DNA of 64,000 bases from Pseudomonas sp. A-1 (GCF_004801855.1 NZ_SSTC01000011.1:1-64000); one strand, 5' to 3'. Shown: positions 47,004-56,619, counted from the first letter of the stretch. Numbers and translations: made by a program. Notes: a model not told the origin generated them from the letters alone.

Positions 47004-48008
47004 TCAGCGCGCGAGGGTTTCCGAGGGGCTTTCGCCGAAGCGGCGCTTGTAGTCGGTGGTGAAATGACCGAGGTGGCTGAAGCCCCAGCGGAAGGCCACC
47101 GCGGTGACCGTGGTGCTGCCGGCGCTGCTCTGCTGCAGCTCCTCGTGCACGCGGCGCAGGCGCACCTCCTTCAGGTACAGCATCGGCGAGGTGTTACGGA
47201 AGCGCCGAAAACCGGAGAACAGCGAGCGACTGCTGACGCCGACATGCTCGGCCATCTCGACGATGGAGATCGGCTCGTGGGCATGCTCCTCGATGTAGCG
47301 CTCGACCCGCTTGACGAATGCCGGGGCGATCGACTGCGCCTGGTCGGCACACAGCTCGCTACTGTAGTTGTTGGACTGACAGGTCAGCAGCGCGGTGACC
47401 ATCGCCTGCTCGAACTGCGCGGCAAGCAGCGGCGGCAGGCTGCCCTCATCGTGGGACAGGTTGTCGTAGATCCAGCCGACCATGCGCATCCAGCGCTGCC
47501 CTTCCGCGGTATCCAGCGGCATGTCCGGCTGGAACTCGACCGGCTTGGCCAGGGTGCGCCCGAGGTGCTGCTGACAGATGCGCTCCAGCAGGCTGCGATC
47601 GACGCGCATGATCAGCTTCTCGGTGCCCTTGCGATGGTGGATGCGGCACGGCAGGTGGGCGTTGATCACCGAGGCCTGACTAGGCGTCGAGCAAATCTGC
47701 CGGCTGCCGAACTCGATCACTTCCTGGCCTCGAATCGGCATCTGGATCAGCGCAAAATCATCGAACACGCTGGGGTCAATCGTAATGTCGCCGCCAAAGC
47801 TCATGCGCCCCACGCCAATGCCACCCAAGCGCCTGTAATATACGCGCATATCGACCTCAAGCTGGCTGCTTTGGCTGTGAAGACGGTTCTCGCAGAAAAT
47901 GCGTTCGCCCCAGCTGCGCGCTTCTTCTAGATCCTGGGTGTGGCATATCTCGAACTTGGCCAGAACGGCGTCTGGGGGGGGAGCAGTGGGAAAAGCCAGA
48001 TTTTGCAT
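47004..48008 (-). CDS. oxoS: AraC/XylS-family activator, OxoS-like
   Basis: 334 residues. The N-terminal domain (about 1-190) is the AraC-binding-like cupin fold ('IQMPIRGQEVIEFGSRQICSTPSQASVINAH'). The C-terminal 100 residues carry two helix-turn-helix motifs: 'ISIVEMAEHVGVSSRSLFSGFRRFRNTSPMLYLKEVRL' and 'VTAVAFRWGFSHLGHFTTDYKRRFGESPSE'. The same organisation is found in XylS and in OxoS, the activator of quinoline genes. It is the only AraC-type regulator in this region, so it is the natural reader of the TGCA-N6-GGATA sites. Confidence 0.85.
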   Translation of the reverse strand: MQNLAFPTAPPPDAVLAKFEICHTQDLEEARSWGERIFCENRLHSQSSQLEVDMRVYYRRLGGIGVGRMSFGGDITIDPSVFDDFALIQMPIRGQEVIEFGSRQICSTPSQASVINAHLPCRIHHRKGTEKLIMRVDRSLLERICQQHLGRTLAKPVEFQPDMPLDTAEGQRWMRMVGWIYDNLSHDEGSLPPLLAAQFEQAMVTALLTCQSNNYSSELCADQAQSIAPAFVKRVERYIEEHAHEPISIVEMAEHVGVSSRSLFSGFRRFRNTSPMLYLKEVRLRRVHEELQQSSAGSTTVTAVAFRWGFSHLGHFTTDYKRRFGESPSETLAR

Positions 48009-48332
48009 ATTGGTTCAGCCTCTATCTTTATTGTTATAAGGCGCATGGTCGCTATTCATCGTCGGCCTCCTCACTTCAACTCGCTGAACGGGCACGCACG
48101 CCGTTCGGAAGTGATTCATCACGAAGCAAACGCCAAGCCAGGTCTGTTGCCTGATCATGCGCGGAGCCTCGAAACTGCCGGGAAAACCACGTAACACAAC
48201 CGGCAGGATCGTGCTCATCCGTAGTTCAAAGCAAGAAAGAGACCAGCCGTGGCAAACCCTGTTTTTCAGCATGTTTGCTTACAGTTAAGCGTAAAACTCC
48301 CTGTTTTTGCCCGGCATTAGATCATTTTGAAA
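48009..48332. other. AT-richer non-coding gap between oxoS and the cupin gene
   Basis: 324 bases with lower GC than the flanks. The region right before oxoS may hold its promoter. No OxoS-type site, transposase fragment or RNA gene was recognised. Several short open frames show no homology signal that I can identify. Confidence 0.5.
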
Positions 48333-48878
48333 TTACGCAACCGCCTGCCCGCGAATTGCGCCCACCATCACGAACAGCATGCGCGCCGGGCTGTTACCAG
48401 TGTTACGCCAGGCATGCCGGGTTCCCATCTGCACCACCACGTCGCCTCGGCGCAGCACCCTGGTGCACTCGTCCAGCTCTAGGGTGAGTTCGCCTTCCAG
48501 CAGCACGCCGTAGTCGATGGTATCGGAGCGATGGAAGCCGGGGGCGTCGGCCTCGAACAGCTCGCCCAGCCCAGGTAGCCGCTCGCACAGCTCGCGGGCG
48601 GCCGCCTGGGGATCGAAGTCCACCGGCATGGCCGAGACGGCGGGCGGAAAGGTGACGCGCATCGCGCAACTGCCGCCCGGCGCCGGCAGTACCGAAGGCG
48701 GCGGGCTGGTCGGGTCGACGGGATGTGCGGGAATGGGCCCGGGGGCGGTCTGCCAGATCAGTTCGACGGCAAAGCCGGGAAACTGGCGGAACTCGCCGAC
48801 GCTGGGCAGCGGGCCGCTGCTGGCGACGATCGAGCGGCCGGCCTGATCGTGGCCAGTGATGATGCGCTGGGATTTCAT
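48333..48878 (-). CDS. Cupin-domain protein
   Basis: 181 residues. The core is 'GFHRSDTIDYGVLLEGELTLELDE...RRGDVVVQMGTRHAWRNTG', a one-domain cupin with His residues that could bind a metal. Such small cupins often sit in aromatic pathways, where the function is unassigned. It is the last gene of the transport/ADH operon. Confidence 0.78.
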   Translation of the reverse strand: MKSQRIITGHDQAGRSIVASSGPLPSVGEFRQFPGFAVELIWQTAPGPIPAHPVDPTSPPPSVLPAPGGSCAMRVTFPPAVSAMPVDFDPQAAARELCERLPGLGELFEADAPGFHRSDTIDYGVLLEGELTLELDECTRVLRRGDVVVQMGTRHAWRNTGNSPARMLFVMVGAIRGQAVA

Positions 48879-48956
48879 GGCAATGATGCTCCGTGGTAGC
48901 GCAGACGCGGTCCGCTGGCTGACGCCGACGGCCCGCGTCGCCGCAGGGGCTGAAGG

Positions 48957-50063
48957 TCAGCCGTGGACGATGTGGAAGTTGGTGAAGCCGTTGGCCTGGC
49001 TCTGGATGTCCTCGAGCGCTTGGTTGAGCTGCGCCAGCGGGTAGGCACGCTCCTCGAGCAGCGCCAGGTCGAGGATGCCCGACTCGACCATGCGGGCCAT
49101 CTCGTCGCCATCGGCAGTGGTGAACCACAGCGAGCCGATGTACTGCAGCTGCTGGCACATGAACGGATGAGGATCGATGGGGATCGGCCCGGCCACCCCG
49201 CCGATCTGCACGATGCGCCCGCCGCGGCCGACCGCGCCCATGGCGTCCACCGACAGCGCGGCCGGCGCCTTGGCGCCGAGGGTGTCGAGCATGGCGTCGA
49301 CGCCGTCCGGCAGCAGCTCCAGCACCTGCTCGCGGATCGGCCGCGCGCCGATCGGCACGATCTCGACGCGCCGCGGGTCCAGCTCCTTGAGACGCTCCAG
49401 CGCCGCGCGGTCGCGGGCGGCGACCACCACCTTGGCGGCGCCGAAGGCCAGCGCCAGCAGGGTGGCGCCGACGCCGAGGGTGCCGCTGGCGCCGAGGATC
49501 AGGATGCTCTGCGCCGGGCGCAGGGCGGCCTTGCGGATCGCCGAGTAGGCGGTGCCGAGATAGCCGAAGCGGGTGGCCTGGGCGCACGACAGGTTGTCCG
49601 GCAGGCGCACCAGGTTGGTGGCCGGCGCGGTCATGTACTCGCCGTAACCGGCGTAGGGGTACTTCTCGAAGATCGCCTGCGAGCCGGAGCCGAAGCCGAA
49701 GTAGCCGAGGAAGGTGAAGGCCGCGCAACGCGGCGCTTCGCCCTGCTTGCAGTGGCGGCACTCGCCGCAGCCGATGCCGGGATTGACGTAGACGCGGTCG
49801 CCGGGCTTGAAGGAGGTGACCGCCGAACCGACCGCGGCCACGGTGCCGGCCGAGTCGAGGCCGAAGATCGCCGGCAGCGCCGGCAGCGGCAGGAACGGAT
49901 ACCACTCGGGGAAGTGGGTGGTGACGTTCTTCAGGTTGGGGATCACCGTGCTGGCTTCGACCGCGACCAGCACGTCGTGGGCGCCAGGCTGCGGGCGCGG
50001 TACCTCGTCGAGAACGAATTGCGCACCGATTTCGTGCAGGCGCGCGGCTTTCATGGTCTGCAT
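48957..50063 (-). CDS. Zinc-type alcohol dehydrogenase-like (MDR) oxidoreductase
   Basis: 368 residues. The structural zinc cysteines are present ('GIGCGECRHCKQGEAPRC'), the NAD(P) motif is 'ILILGASGTLGVGATLLALAFGA', and the C-terminus is 'LAQLNQALEDIQSQANGFTNFHIVHG'. The catalytic zinc Cys near residue 38 appears replaced (VEASTVIPNLKN), so it may act like an enoyl or quinone reductase rather than an alcohol dehydrogenase. That would suit reduction of an unsaturated lactone such as 8-hydroxycoumarin, but this is speculation from context. Confidence 0.78.
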   Translation of the reverse strand: MQTMKAARLHEIGAQFVLDEVPRPQPGAHDVLVAVEASTVIPNLKNVTTHFPEWYPFLPLPALPAIFGLDSAGTVAAVGSAVTSFKPGDRVYVNPGIGCGECRHCKQGEAPRCAAFTFLGYFGFGSGSQAIFEKYPYAGYGEYMTAPATNLVRLPDNLSCAQATRFGYLGTAYSAIRKAALRPAQSILILGASGTLGVGATLLALAFGAAKVVVAARDRAALERLKELDPRRVEIVPIGARPIREQVLELLPDGVDAMLDTLGAKAPAALSVDAMGAVGRGGRIVQIGGVAGPIPIDPHPFMCQQLQYIGSLWFTTADGDEMARMVESGILDLALLEERAYPLAQLNQALEDIQSQANGFTNFHIVHG

Positions 50064-50170
50064 ATTGCTGCTCTCCGCTGGCCGGACGGCTGCTAAGGCC
50101 GCCGGACCGCTCTGTATGGAAGGGAGTAGCGGGACCGGCGCGAACCGGCCCCGCCAGGCGTGGCGCTAAA

Positions 50171-51442
50171 TCAGCGGCCAACCCGCTGCAGGGTCTGCAG
50201 GGAGAAGTCGCTGGCCTTGGCGTCGAAATTGGTCCTCCACGACTTGGTGTCAATCATCGACAACGTCGCATGGTTGCGTTGGAAGTCGATGACCGCACTG
50301 GCAGTAAGCCGGATATCACCACCGTCGGCCATGTTTGAATAAGTATGAAACTCCATGAATTTCCAGAACTCGCCCTTTCGGTTGTAGGCTTCAACGTAAT
50401 AGAACCGCGGGTACTTCACCTCCATGTACAAAACTTTCTTGCTGTACGGGTGCACCGACGGAGTAGTCGCCTCGATGACGTATACCTCGCGCGGCTCGAA
50501 GTTGTTGTTGTTCATGTTCCAGTAGGGCTCAGCGTCATCCATCACCGGATACTTCTCGGCGAAGCTCTTGCCGTCAGGATTCCACAGGCCGGTCTTGCTG
50601 TTGGCAACGGCGAGCACCCAGCGCTTGCCGAGCAGCTTGTACTCGGGGTACCAGCACGGCCGTGCATTGAAGCCATCCAGGTCATCCTGCAGTTGGTCGG
50701 AGGAGCCGACCGGGTCCATCCAGGCGCCGCCGGACAGCTGACGCACCCGGCGCACGGCGGGAATGTAGGCCCACACGCTGTTGACCTTGTCCGAGTCGTA
50801 CATCACGGTATAAGTGCCGAGGCCCTTCATGTCAGAGGGCGACTTGAAGTACAGCAGCTGGCGACCACGCTCGCTACCGTCGCCCTCCACCGTCTGCTCG
50901 CTGGTCAGGCGGCCCTTCATGGTGTAGCGGCTGAACTCGGCGACCGGCTCGGCGTGCACGCCCTTCTTGCCGTCAATCAGCAGCTGCGTGAACTGCGGCA
51001 CCTGGGAAACGTCGCCGAGCAACTGGCCGAGATGCCAGTTCCACACCAGCTTCTCCGCGGCCTGTGGGTCATTCATATCGACGTTCGGGAAGGGTGCGCC
51101 GGCTCCCCAATTGTCCACCCGGCAGGCTTCCTTGTTGAGCACGGCCTTGCCCTCGTTGGCCTGCGAGGCCTTGACCCAACGCGGATCGAGGGGCACTTCC
51201 TGGGATTTGGCCAGCGGCAGCTTCCAGCCGCTGTTGCGGATGCGCCATTCCATCTTCTCGGTGAGCAGGCTGGCGATGCTGTGGCCTTCGAAGGTGTCGT
51301 TCTTGACCTGGTCGAGGTTGGCGGCGGAAATCACCGTGCCGGCCGGCAGTTCGGCAGCGGCGGCGAGGCCGGACAGGCTGCCGGCCGCGGCGAGGAGACC
51401 GACCGTCAGGGTGTGGCGCAGGGGGAAGCGGAGTGCGTTCAT
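50171..51442 (-). CDS. DUF1329 family periplasmic/outer-membrane-associated protein
   Basis: 423 residues with a signal peptide (cleavage near AAA-ELPAG). The family pattern shows in 'YFKSPSDMKGLGTYTVMYDSDKVNSVWAYIPAVRRVRQLSGGAWMDPVG'. DUF1329 almost always travels with DUF1302, an RND transporter and a YCF48-like protein, as here. It has been compared to LolA-like lipid carriers, a suggestion from memory rather than from this sequence. The ATG at 51442 follows GGAGAG. Confidence 0.85.
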   Translation of the reverse strand: MNALRFPLRHTLTVGLLAAAGSLSGLAAAAELPAGTVISAANLDQVKNDTFEGHSIASLLTEKMEWRIRNSGWKLPLAKSQEVPLDPRWVKASQANEGKAVLNKEACRVDNWGAGAPFPNVDMNDPQAAEKLVWNWHLGQLLGDVSQVPQFTQLLIDGKKGVHAEPVAEFSRYTMKGRLTSEQTVEGDGSERGRQLLYFKSPSDMKGLGTYTVMYDSDKVNSVWAYIPAVRRVRQLSGGAWMDPVGSSDQLQDDLDGFNARPCWYPEYKLLGKRWVLAVANSKTGLWNPDGKSFAEKYPVMDDAEPYWNMNNNNFEPREVYVIEATTPSVHPYSKKVLYMEVKYPRFYYVEAYNRKGEFWKFMEFHTYSNMADGGDIRLTASAVIDFQRNHATLSMIDTKSWRTNFDAKASDFSLQTLQRVGR

Positions 51443-51462
51443 GGGGGTCTCTCCGATGGGGA

Positions 51463-53070
51463 TCAGAACAGGTAGGTCAGGCTGGTGTACAGCTGATCGC
51501 GGTTGTTGAAGTAGTCGAACAGCGTGGCGTTGTCGCAGGAGGCCGCCTGCGGGAAGCCGCATTTGTCGCCGTCGCGCGCATCACTGCCCCAGAAGGCGTC
51601 GTACTCGACCTTCCAGCGCAGCTTGCTGGACAGTTCGAAGGTGACCGAGGGCACGACGAAGCCGCCACCGTTGCTGAGGTCGGTGCCGACCACCAGGTTC
51701 GGACGGATGCGCCCGCTGTTGTAGCTGAGGTCGAAGATCGCGGTGGCGAGCACCGAGTGCTCCTGGACCTGGCCGCCCCAGCCGACGCTGTAGAGCAGCG
51801 CGTCGTCCTCGTCGTAGTTCTGCACCCACTTGTCGAACAGCTGCACCGAGAAGAACATCGGCTTCTCGGTGCCCAGCCAGTCCTGGGTGGCGGCGATGTT
51901 CTTGTCCATGCGCAGCATCAGCGCGACCACGTCCTTGGTGGTGTAGCCGTCGAAGCCGGGGGCTACGGCCTGGCTGATCAGGGTCGGCGGCGACTGCAGG
52001 ATCTGGTAAGGCGCGTCCTTGATGTAGGCCACCTCGGTACTGAACACCGCGTCCGCCCACCCGGAGTAGCGGCTGGCGGTGAAGCCGAAGATGTCGACCA
52101 TCGGGTAGATGATCTCGCCAGCCGGACCGCGGGTCTGATCGGTACCCTTGGTCTCCGCCCCGGACGGCACGCCTGGCATGCCGAACAATGCCAGGTTGTT
52201 GGAGGCATTGAGGATCGGCGACGGGTAGAAGGTCTTCAGGTAGGAGAACGAGTAGTTGGTGTCGCCGTACAGGCCGCTCCAGCGGATGCCACCAGTGACG
52301 TCGCGGTAGTCACCCTCGTCGTTCTCGAAGTTGTACGGGTCGATATTGCGGAAGTCGACGCCAGCGGTAGGATGGCTCGACCAGCGTCCGCCGTAGATGT
52401 CCAGCTCGGTGCCGATATCCTCCTTGCGGTCCCAACCCGGACGCACGAACACCTCCAGACCGCCGTCCAGCTCCGGCACGTCGATGTTCATCTTGGCGAT
52501 GATGTTGGCCTTGCGCAGTTCCTCGTTGGCCGGCTCGAGGAAGCTGCGCCAGGTGTTGTCGAAACCGTGCACCAGGTCGTTAGCGGCGAAGAAGTCGGTC
52601 TCGCCCCAGGCGATCTGCTGCTTGCCGAGGCGGAACTGCAGGCGCTCACCGACCGGGAAGTCGACGTACAGCTCGCGGATCTCTTCATCGTTGTAGAGAT
52701 CCATGATGTCGCCCTGGCCGTCGGCCTCGCGGTAGTTGTTGGCGCCCATCTCCTCGAGGTGTTCGAGGAAGTTGGTCTTCACCTCACGGGAGGCGCGCAG
52801 CTTGGCCACTACCGTCAGCGCGTCGGTGGCCTGCCACTCCAGATTGAGGCGCGCGGTGCTGCGCGCCATCGACAGCTTGCCCTTGTCGTCGTAGCCCGGG
52901 GTGTCCTCCCAGTTCTTCATGTTCCAGGACATTTCCTGGCGCAGGTAGCCGTCGTACTTGAAGCGGTCTTCGGCAAGGGTGGTCGAAGCGACCGTCGCCA
53001 GTGCGATCGCCAGCGCGAGCTTGTCCAGAGGGGTGCGCTGGAGCGCACCCACGATGCCGTGCTTGTTCAT
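51463..53070 (-). CDS. DUF1302 family outer-membrane protein
   Basis: 535 residues. Signal peptide (about 1-33, ending TTLA). The body is rich in alternating beta-strands and ends 'NRDQLYTSLTYLF', with the terminal Phe of outer-membrane barrels. 'RLQFRLGKQQIAWGETDFFAANDLVHGFD' is a DUF1302 hallmark. It probably forms a channel for a hydrophobic compound. It is the partner of DUF1329 in the same operon. Confidence 0.87.
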   Translation of the reverse strand: MNKHGIVGALQRTPLDKLALAIALATVASTTLAEDRFKYDGYLRQEMSWNMKNWEDTPGYDDKGKLSMARSTARLNLEWQATDALTVVAKLRASREVKTNFLEHLEEMGANNYREADGQGDIMDLYNDEEIRELYVDFPVGERLQFRLGKQQIAWGETDFFAANDLVHGFDNTWRSFLEPANEELRKANIIAKMNIDVPELDGGLEVFVRPGWDRKEDIGTELDIYGGRWSSHPTAGVDFRNIDPYNFENDEGDYRDVTGGIRWSGLYGDTNYSFSYLKTFYPSPILNASNNLALFGMPGVPSGAETKGTDQTRGPAGEIIYPMVDIFGFTASRYSGWADAVFSTEVAYIKDAPYQILQSPPTLISQAVAPGFDGYTTKDVVALMLRMDKNIAATQDWLGTEKPMFFSVQLFDKWVQNYDEDDALLYSVGWGGQVQEHSVLATAIFDLSYNSGRIRPNLVVGTDLSNGGGFVVPSVTFELSSKLRWKVEYDAFWGSDARDGDKCGFPQAASCDNATLFDYFNNRDQLYTSLTYLF

Positions 53071-53132
53071 GTGTTATCCCCAGAGTGGTTGGCAGCGAGG
53101 AACCGATGGTTTCTTGTTTTTGTTATCCCGTC

Positions 53133-55508
53133 TCAGGCCGGCTGGAACGGGGCGGGTTGGACACTGGTCGCCGACTCCTGCGCGCGCTCACCGAAGATGA
53201 AGCGCGGGCGGGTGACATAGATCAGTGCGGGCATGACGAACAGCGCGGAGAACGCCGACACGCTCAGCCAGATGGCCATCAGCAGGCCCATCTCGGCCTG
53301 GAAGCGCAGCGAGGAAACCCACCACAGCAGGGTGGCGAGGATCAGCACGCTGGCGGTGACGATGACCCCCATGCCCGAGCTGTGCAGGGCTTGGCGGATG
53401 GCGTGTTCGGGGCTGCTGCCGATGGCGATCTCTTCCTTGATGCGGTCGGCGATGTAGAAGGCGTAGTCCACCCCCAGGCCGATACCGAGCGCTGCCACCG
53501 GCACGGTGTTGATGTTCATGCCGATGCCCTTCCAGGTCATGAAGGCGAAGGTCAGCATGTTGGAGATGATCACCGGAACCATGAACAGCATGCCGGCGAC
53601 GCTGGAGCGGTAGACGATGGTGCACAGCACGGCGAGCACCAGCAGGGCCAGGGCGATCGCCTCGATCTGGCTGGACAGGATGATCTCGTTGACCGCGGCC
53701 ATCACGCCGATCAGGCCGCCAGCCAGGTGCCACTGGCCCTCGCTCAGCGGATGGTTGGCGATGAACTCCTTGATGCGCGCCACAGCGGTGCGAATGGTCT
53801 CGCCCTGGCGGTCGCGGAACATCAGGGTGACCGAGCCGTTGGCGTACTGCTCGTCGGCGAAGCGCGAGATGTCGCCCGGCTCGGACACCGAGTCGAGCAT
53901 GGCCATCAGGCTGCCGTTGAGGCTGCCGCTGTCGCCCAGCTCCAGGTAGCGCGGGTTGCCCTCGCGCAGGCTGGCGTTGACCTGCGGCAGCACGTCGGCG
54001 ATCGACACCGAGCCACCGACCTCCGGCTGTGCCTCGATGAAGCGCTGGAAGCTGTTCATCGCCTGCAGGGCTTCGTTGCCCTTGATCAGGTCGGGACGGC
54101 TGTCGTCGCCGAGCACCACGAACATGCGGTCGACACCCTCGAAGCGCGCGTTGATCGCCGCCGAGTCCTGGTTGTACTGCGCCTCGGGCCAGAGGATCGG
54201 CGAGCCGGGGTTGGCGTCGCCGATCTTCAGGTTCAGCGAGTACAGGCCGGCACTAACCACCACCACCAGGCTGACGCCGAGCACCGCGTAGCGGGCCCGC
54301 GACAGGCTGACCGCCACGGCCAGGTCGAGCACCTTGCGCAGCGCCGGCAGGCAGTCGAGCGGGTGTGCCATGCCGTGCGGCTTGCGGATGAACGACAGCA
54401 GCACCGGGGTGAGGATCACCGCACTGACGGTCAGGGTCGACACCCAGACCACCGACAGCACGGTGAGCTTCTGCAGCATCGGGATCGGGCTCAGCGCCAC
54501 CACCGCCATGCACGCGGCGTCGGCGATCACCCCCAGCATGCCGGGGCGGAACAGGTCGGCCAGGGCGATGCGCGCGGCGATCCGCGAGGTGTCGCTGCCC
54601 GGCGGCAGCAGCTCGATCTCGTCGTCGAAGCGGTTGACGATCTGCACCGAGTGCGACACCGCCCGCGAGGTGATCAGCATGGCCACCACGATCACCAGCG
54701 GCTCGAAGTGGATGCCCAGCAGGCGGCAGATGCCCAGCGCCCAGACCGCGCTGACCACGCCGGCCAGCAGCGGCAGGAACAACCCGCGCCAGGTGCGCAG
54801 CAGGACGAACAGCATGAACAGGGTCACCGCCAGGGCGGCCATGACCAGCTGGATGGTTTCCGGCAGGTAGTGGTTGACCCAGCCGTAGAGGATCGGGTCG
54901 CCGACCACGCGGATCTTCACGCTACCGTCGTCGACCTTGGCGATCAGCGCGCGCACCTCGTGGAACACCTTGCTGTAGTCGACCTGCTGGTCGATGAAGT
55001 CGACGGTGATCAGGGTGGCCTGCAGGTCCTTGGACACATAGGGACCGTAGACCATCGGGTTGCGCAGCACCGAGCGCTTCAGCTCGGCCATCGCCTCAGC
55101 GTCGGCCGGCAGGTCGGGCCACATCAGCGGGCGACTCTCGATGCCCGCGGTGGAGGCGCGCACTTCCTTGAGCTTCTTCGAGGCCAGCGAGGTGATCTGG
55201 TACTGGTTGACCGCCGAGACCTCGCGCAGGCCCAGGGTGACAGTACGTACCTTGTCCAGCACGGCGGTCTGGAAGATGTCGCCCTCCTCCACCTCGAACA
55301 TGATGGTGACCATGTTCGAGCCGCCGAAGGTGTCCTTGAACTTCTCGTGGGTCTGCACGTACTCGTGGCGCGAAGGCAGCATGTCCTCGAACACCGTGCG
55401 CACCTCGATGCGCAGCGCGAACCAGCTGAGGATCAGGGTCAGGAACAGGAGGATGCCGGTCACCCAGACGCGGCGACGGATGCAGAATTCGGCTATGCGT
55501 TCGATCAT
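53133..55508 (-). CDS. RND-superfamily (MMPL-type) transporter
   Basis: 791 residues with about 12 membrane segments in two repeats, each with a large periplasmic loop. 'VPVAALGIGLGVDYAFYIADRIKEE' carries the Asp-Tyr motif of proton-coupled MMPL/SSD proteins; 'ICRLLGIHFEPLVIVVAMLITSRAVSHSVQIVNRF' lies in repeat one. The family moves lipids or hydrophobic compounds. In this operon a role in uptake or efflux of the aromatic substrate is inferred. Confidence 0.88.
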   Translation of the reverse strand: MIERIAEFCIRRRVWVTGILLFLTLILSWFALRIEVRTVFEDMLPSRHEYVQTHEKFKDTFGGSNMVTIMFEVEEGDIFQTAVLDKVRTVTLGLREVSAVNQYQITSLASKKLKEVRASTAGIESRPLMWPDLPADAEAMAELKRSVLRNPMVYGPYVSKDLQATLITVDFIDQQVDYSKVFHEVRALIAKVDDGSVKIRVVGDPILYGWVNHYLPETIQLVMAALAVTLFMLFVLLRTWRGLFLPLLAGVVSAVWALGICRLLGIHFEPLVIVVAMLITSRAVSHSVQIVNRFDDEIELLPPGSDTSRIAARIALADLFRPGMLGVIADAACMAVVALSPIPMLQKLTVLSVVWVSTLTVSAVILTPVLLSFIRKPHGMAHPLDCLPALRKVLDLAVAVSLSRARYAVLGVSLVVVVSAGLYSLNLKIGDANPGSPILWPEAQYNQDSAAINARFEGVDRMFVVLGDDSRPDLIKGNEALQAMNSFQRFIEAQPEVGGSVSIADVLPQVNASLREGNPRYLELGDSGSLNGSLMAMLDSVSEPGDISRFADEQYANGSVTLMFRDRQGETIRTAVARIKEFIANHPLSEGQWHLAGGLIGVMAAVNEIILSSQIEAIALALLVLAVLCTIVYRSSVAGMLFMVPVIISNMLTFAFMTWKGIGMNINTVPVAALGIGLGVDYAFYIADRIKEEIAIGSSPEHAIRQALHSSGMGVIVTASVLILATLLWWVSSLRFQAEMGLLMAIWLSVSAFSALFVMPALIYVTRPRFIFGERAQESATSVQPAPFQPA

Positions 55509-55545
55509 GGTCGTATCTCGCAGAAGAGGGGCCTGGACAGGCGGT

Positions 55546-56619
55546 TCAGGGATTCACGGGCGACCACTGCCGGCCGTCCCAGCGGCCGACGTCGGCGCCG
55601 GCCAGCCAGATGCTCGAACCGACCGGTAGTGCGCGGGTGTGCCAGCCCAGGTTGCGTTCGTCGAGGGTGCCGGTCTGCCAGTACCAGGCCGCGCTGCTGC
55701 TGACCCAGCGGCGCGGCTCGCCGCTGCTCACCCAGCGGCCCAGCGCGCCGCTGGCGAACCAGCGGCTCTTGCCGGCGTCCCAGAGCACGTCGAACAGGTG
55801 GTCCTTGATGCCCAGGTCGACGCTGTCCCACTGCCGGCCGCCGTCGCGGGTGACCAGCAGGGCGCCTTCCAGGCCGACCGCCACGCCGTTCAGCGCGTCG
55901 CGGAACTGCACCGACATCAGCGAGGCCGGCACCGGGCTGGCGATCTCCTCCCAGCTCTGCCCCTGATCGTCGCTGAGCAGGATGCGGCCGAACTCGCCGA
56001 CCACCAGCAGGCGGCCGCCGTCGAGGATGGCGACGTCGTTCCAGGCCACGTCCTCCTCCTCGCGCAGGCGCTGCCAGCTGTGGCCATGGTCGCGGCTGAC
56101 CAGCAGCGCGCCCATTTCGCCGCTGGCGATGGCCAGGCCGCCCGGCGCGACGCGTACCCGGTTGAGCTTGTTGGCGACCTCCGAGCGCGGCACGTCCTGC
56201 GCCGCCTGCCAGCTCTGGCCGGCATCGGCGCTGTGCAGGATCACCCCGTCGTTGCCGACCGCCACCGCATGCTGGGCATCCCACACGGCGATGTCCTGCA
56301 GGGTGCGCTGGGTCGGGGTGGCCAGACGGCTGACCTTGCCGTCCTGGGCGATGGCGAGGATCTTGCCGCTGGAGCCGCTGACCCAGACATCGCCGGCTGG
56401 CGACAGAGCCAGACCGTAGAAGTGGTCGCGGCGCTCGAGCAGCGGCGGCGTCACGGTGGCGCCCACCGGCTGCGGTTTGATGAACAGGCCGGCCCACAGC
56501 AGGCCACCGATGATCGCCCAGGGCAGCACCGCCATGAGCAGCTTGACGCCCCGCTGGGCGACTCCCGGACGGGACACCGCCTGGGATGAGGCTTGATCGA
56601 TATTGATGAGTGTTGACAT
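55546..56619 (-). CDS. YCF48-like beta-propeller protein (exported)
   Basis: 357 residues with one N-terminal membrane anchor (GVKLLMAVLPWAIIGGLLWAGLFI). Repeated BNR/YCF48 blades of type 'ILHSADAGQSWQAAQDV', 'LLVSRDHGHSWQRLR' and 'LLSDDQGQSWEEI' follow. The anchor suggests a periplasmic propeller. It is the first gene of the operon YCF48, RND, DUF1302, DUF1329, ADH, cupin. Function is unknown; its constant pairing with the RND gene suggests an accessory subunit. Confidence 0.85.
   Translation of the reverse strand: MSTLINIDQASSQAVSRPGVAQRGVKLLMAVLPWAIIGGLLWAGLFIKPQPVGATVTPPLLERRDHFYGLALSPAGDVWVSGSSGKILAIAQDGKVSRLATPTQRTLQDIAVWDAQHAVAVGNDGVILHSADAGQSWQAAQDVPRSEVANKLNRVRVAPGGLAIASGEMGALLVSRDHGHSWQRLREEEDVAWNDVAILDGGRLLVVGEFGRILLSDDQGQSWEEIASPVPASLMSVQFRDALNGVAVGLEGALLVTRDGGRQWDSVDLGIKDHLFDVLWDAGKSRWFASGALGRWVSSGEPRRWVSSSAAWYWQTGTLDERNLGWHTRALPVGSSIWLAGADVGRWDGRQWSPVNP

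Noticed and set aside
48009-48332. Possible transposase remnant
   Set aside because: AT-richer gap with short open frames on both strands, but no DDE or terminal inverted repeats could be recognised.
53001-55703. 900-residue plus-strand open frame
   Set aside because: Antisense to the RND transporter gene, very His/Gln/Arg-rich, no domain. The RND reading has clear motifs and membrane segments.
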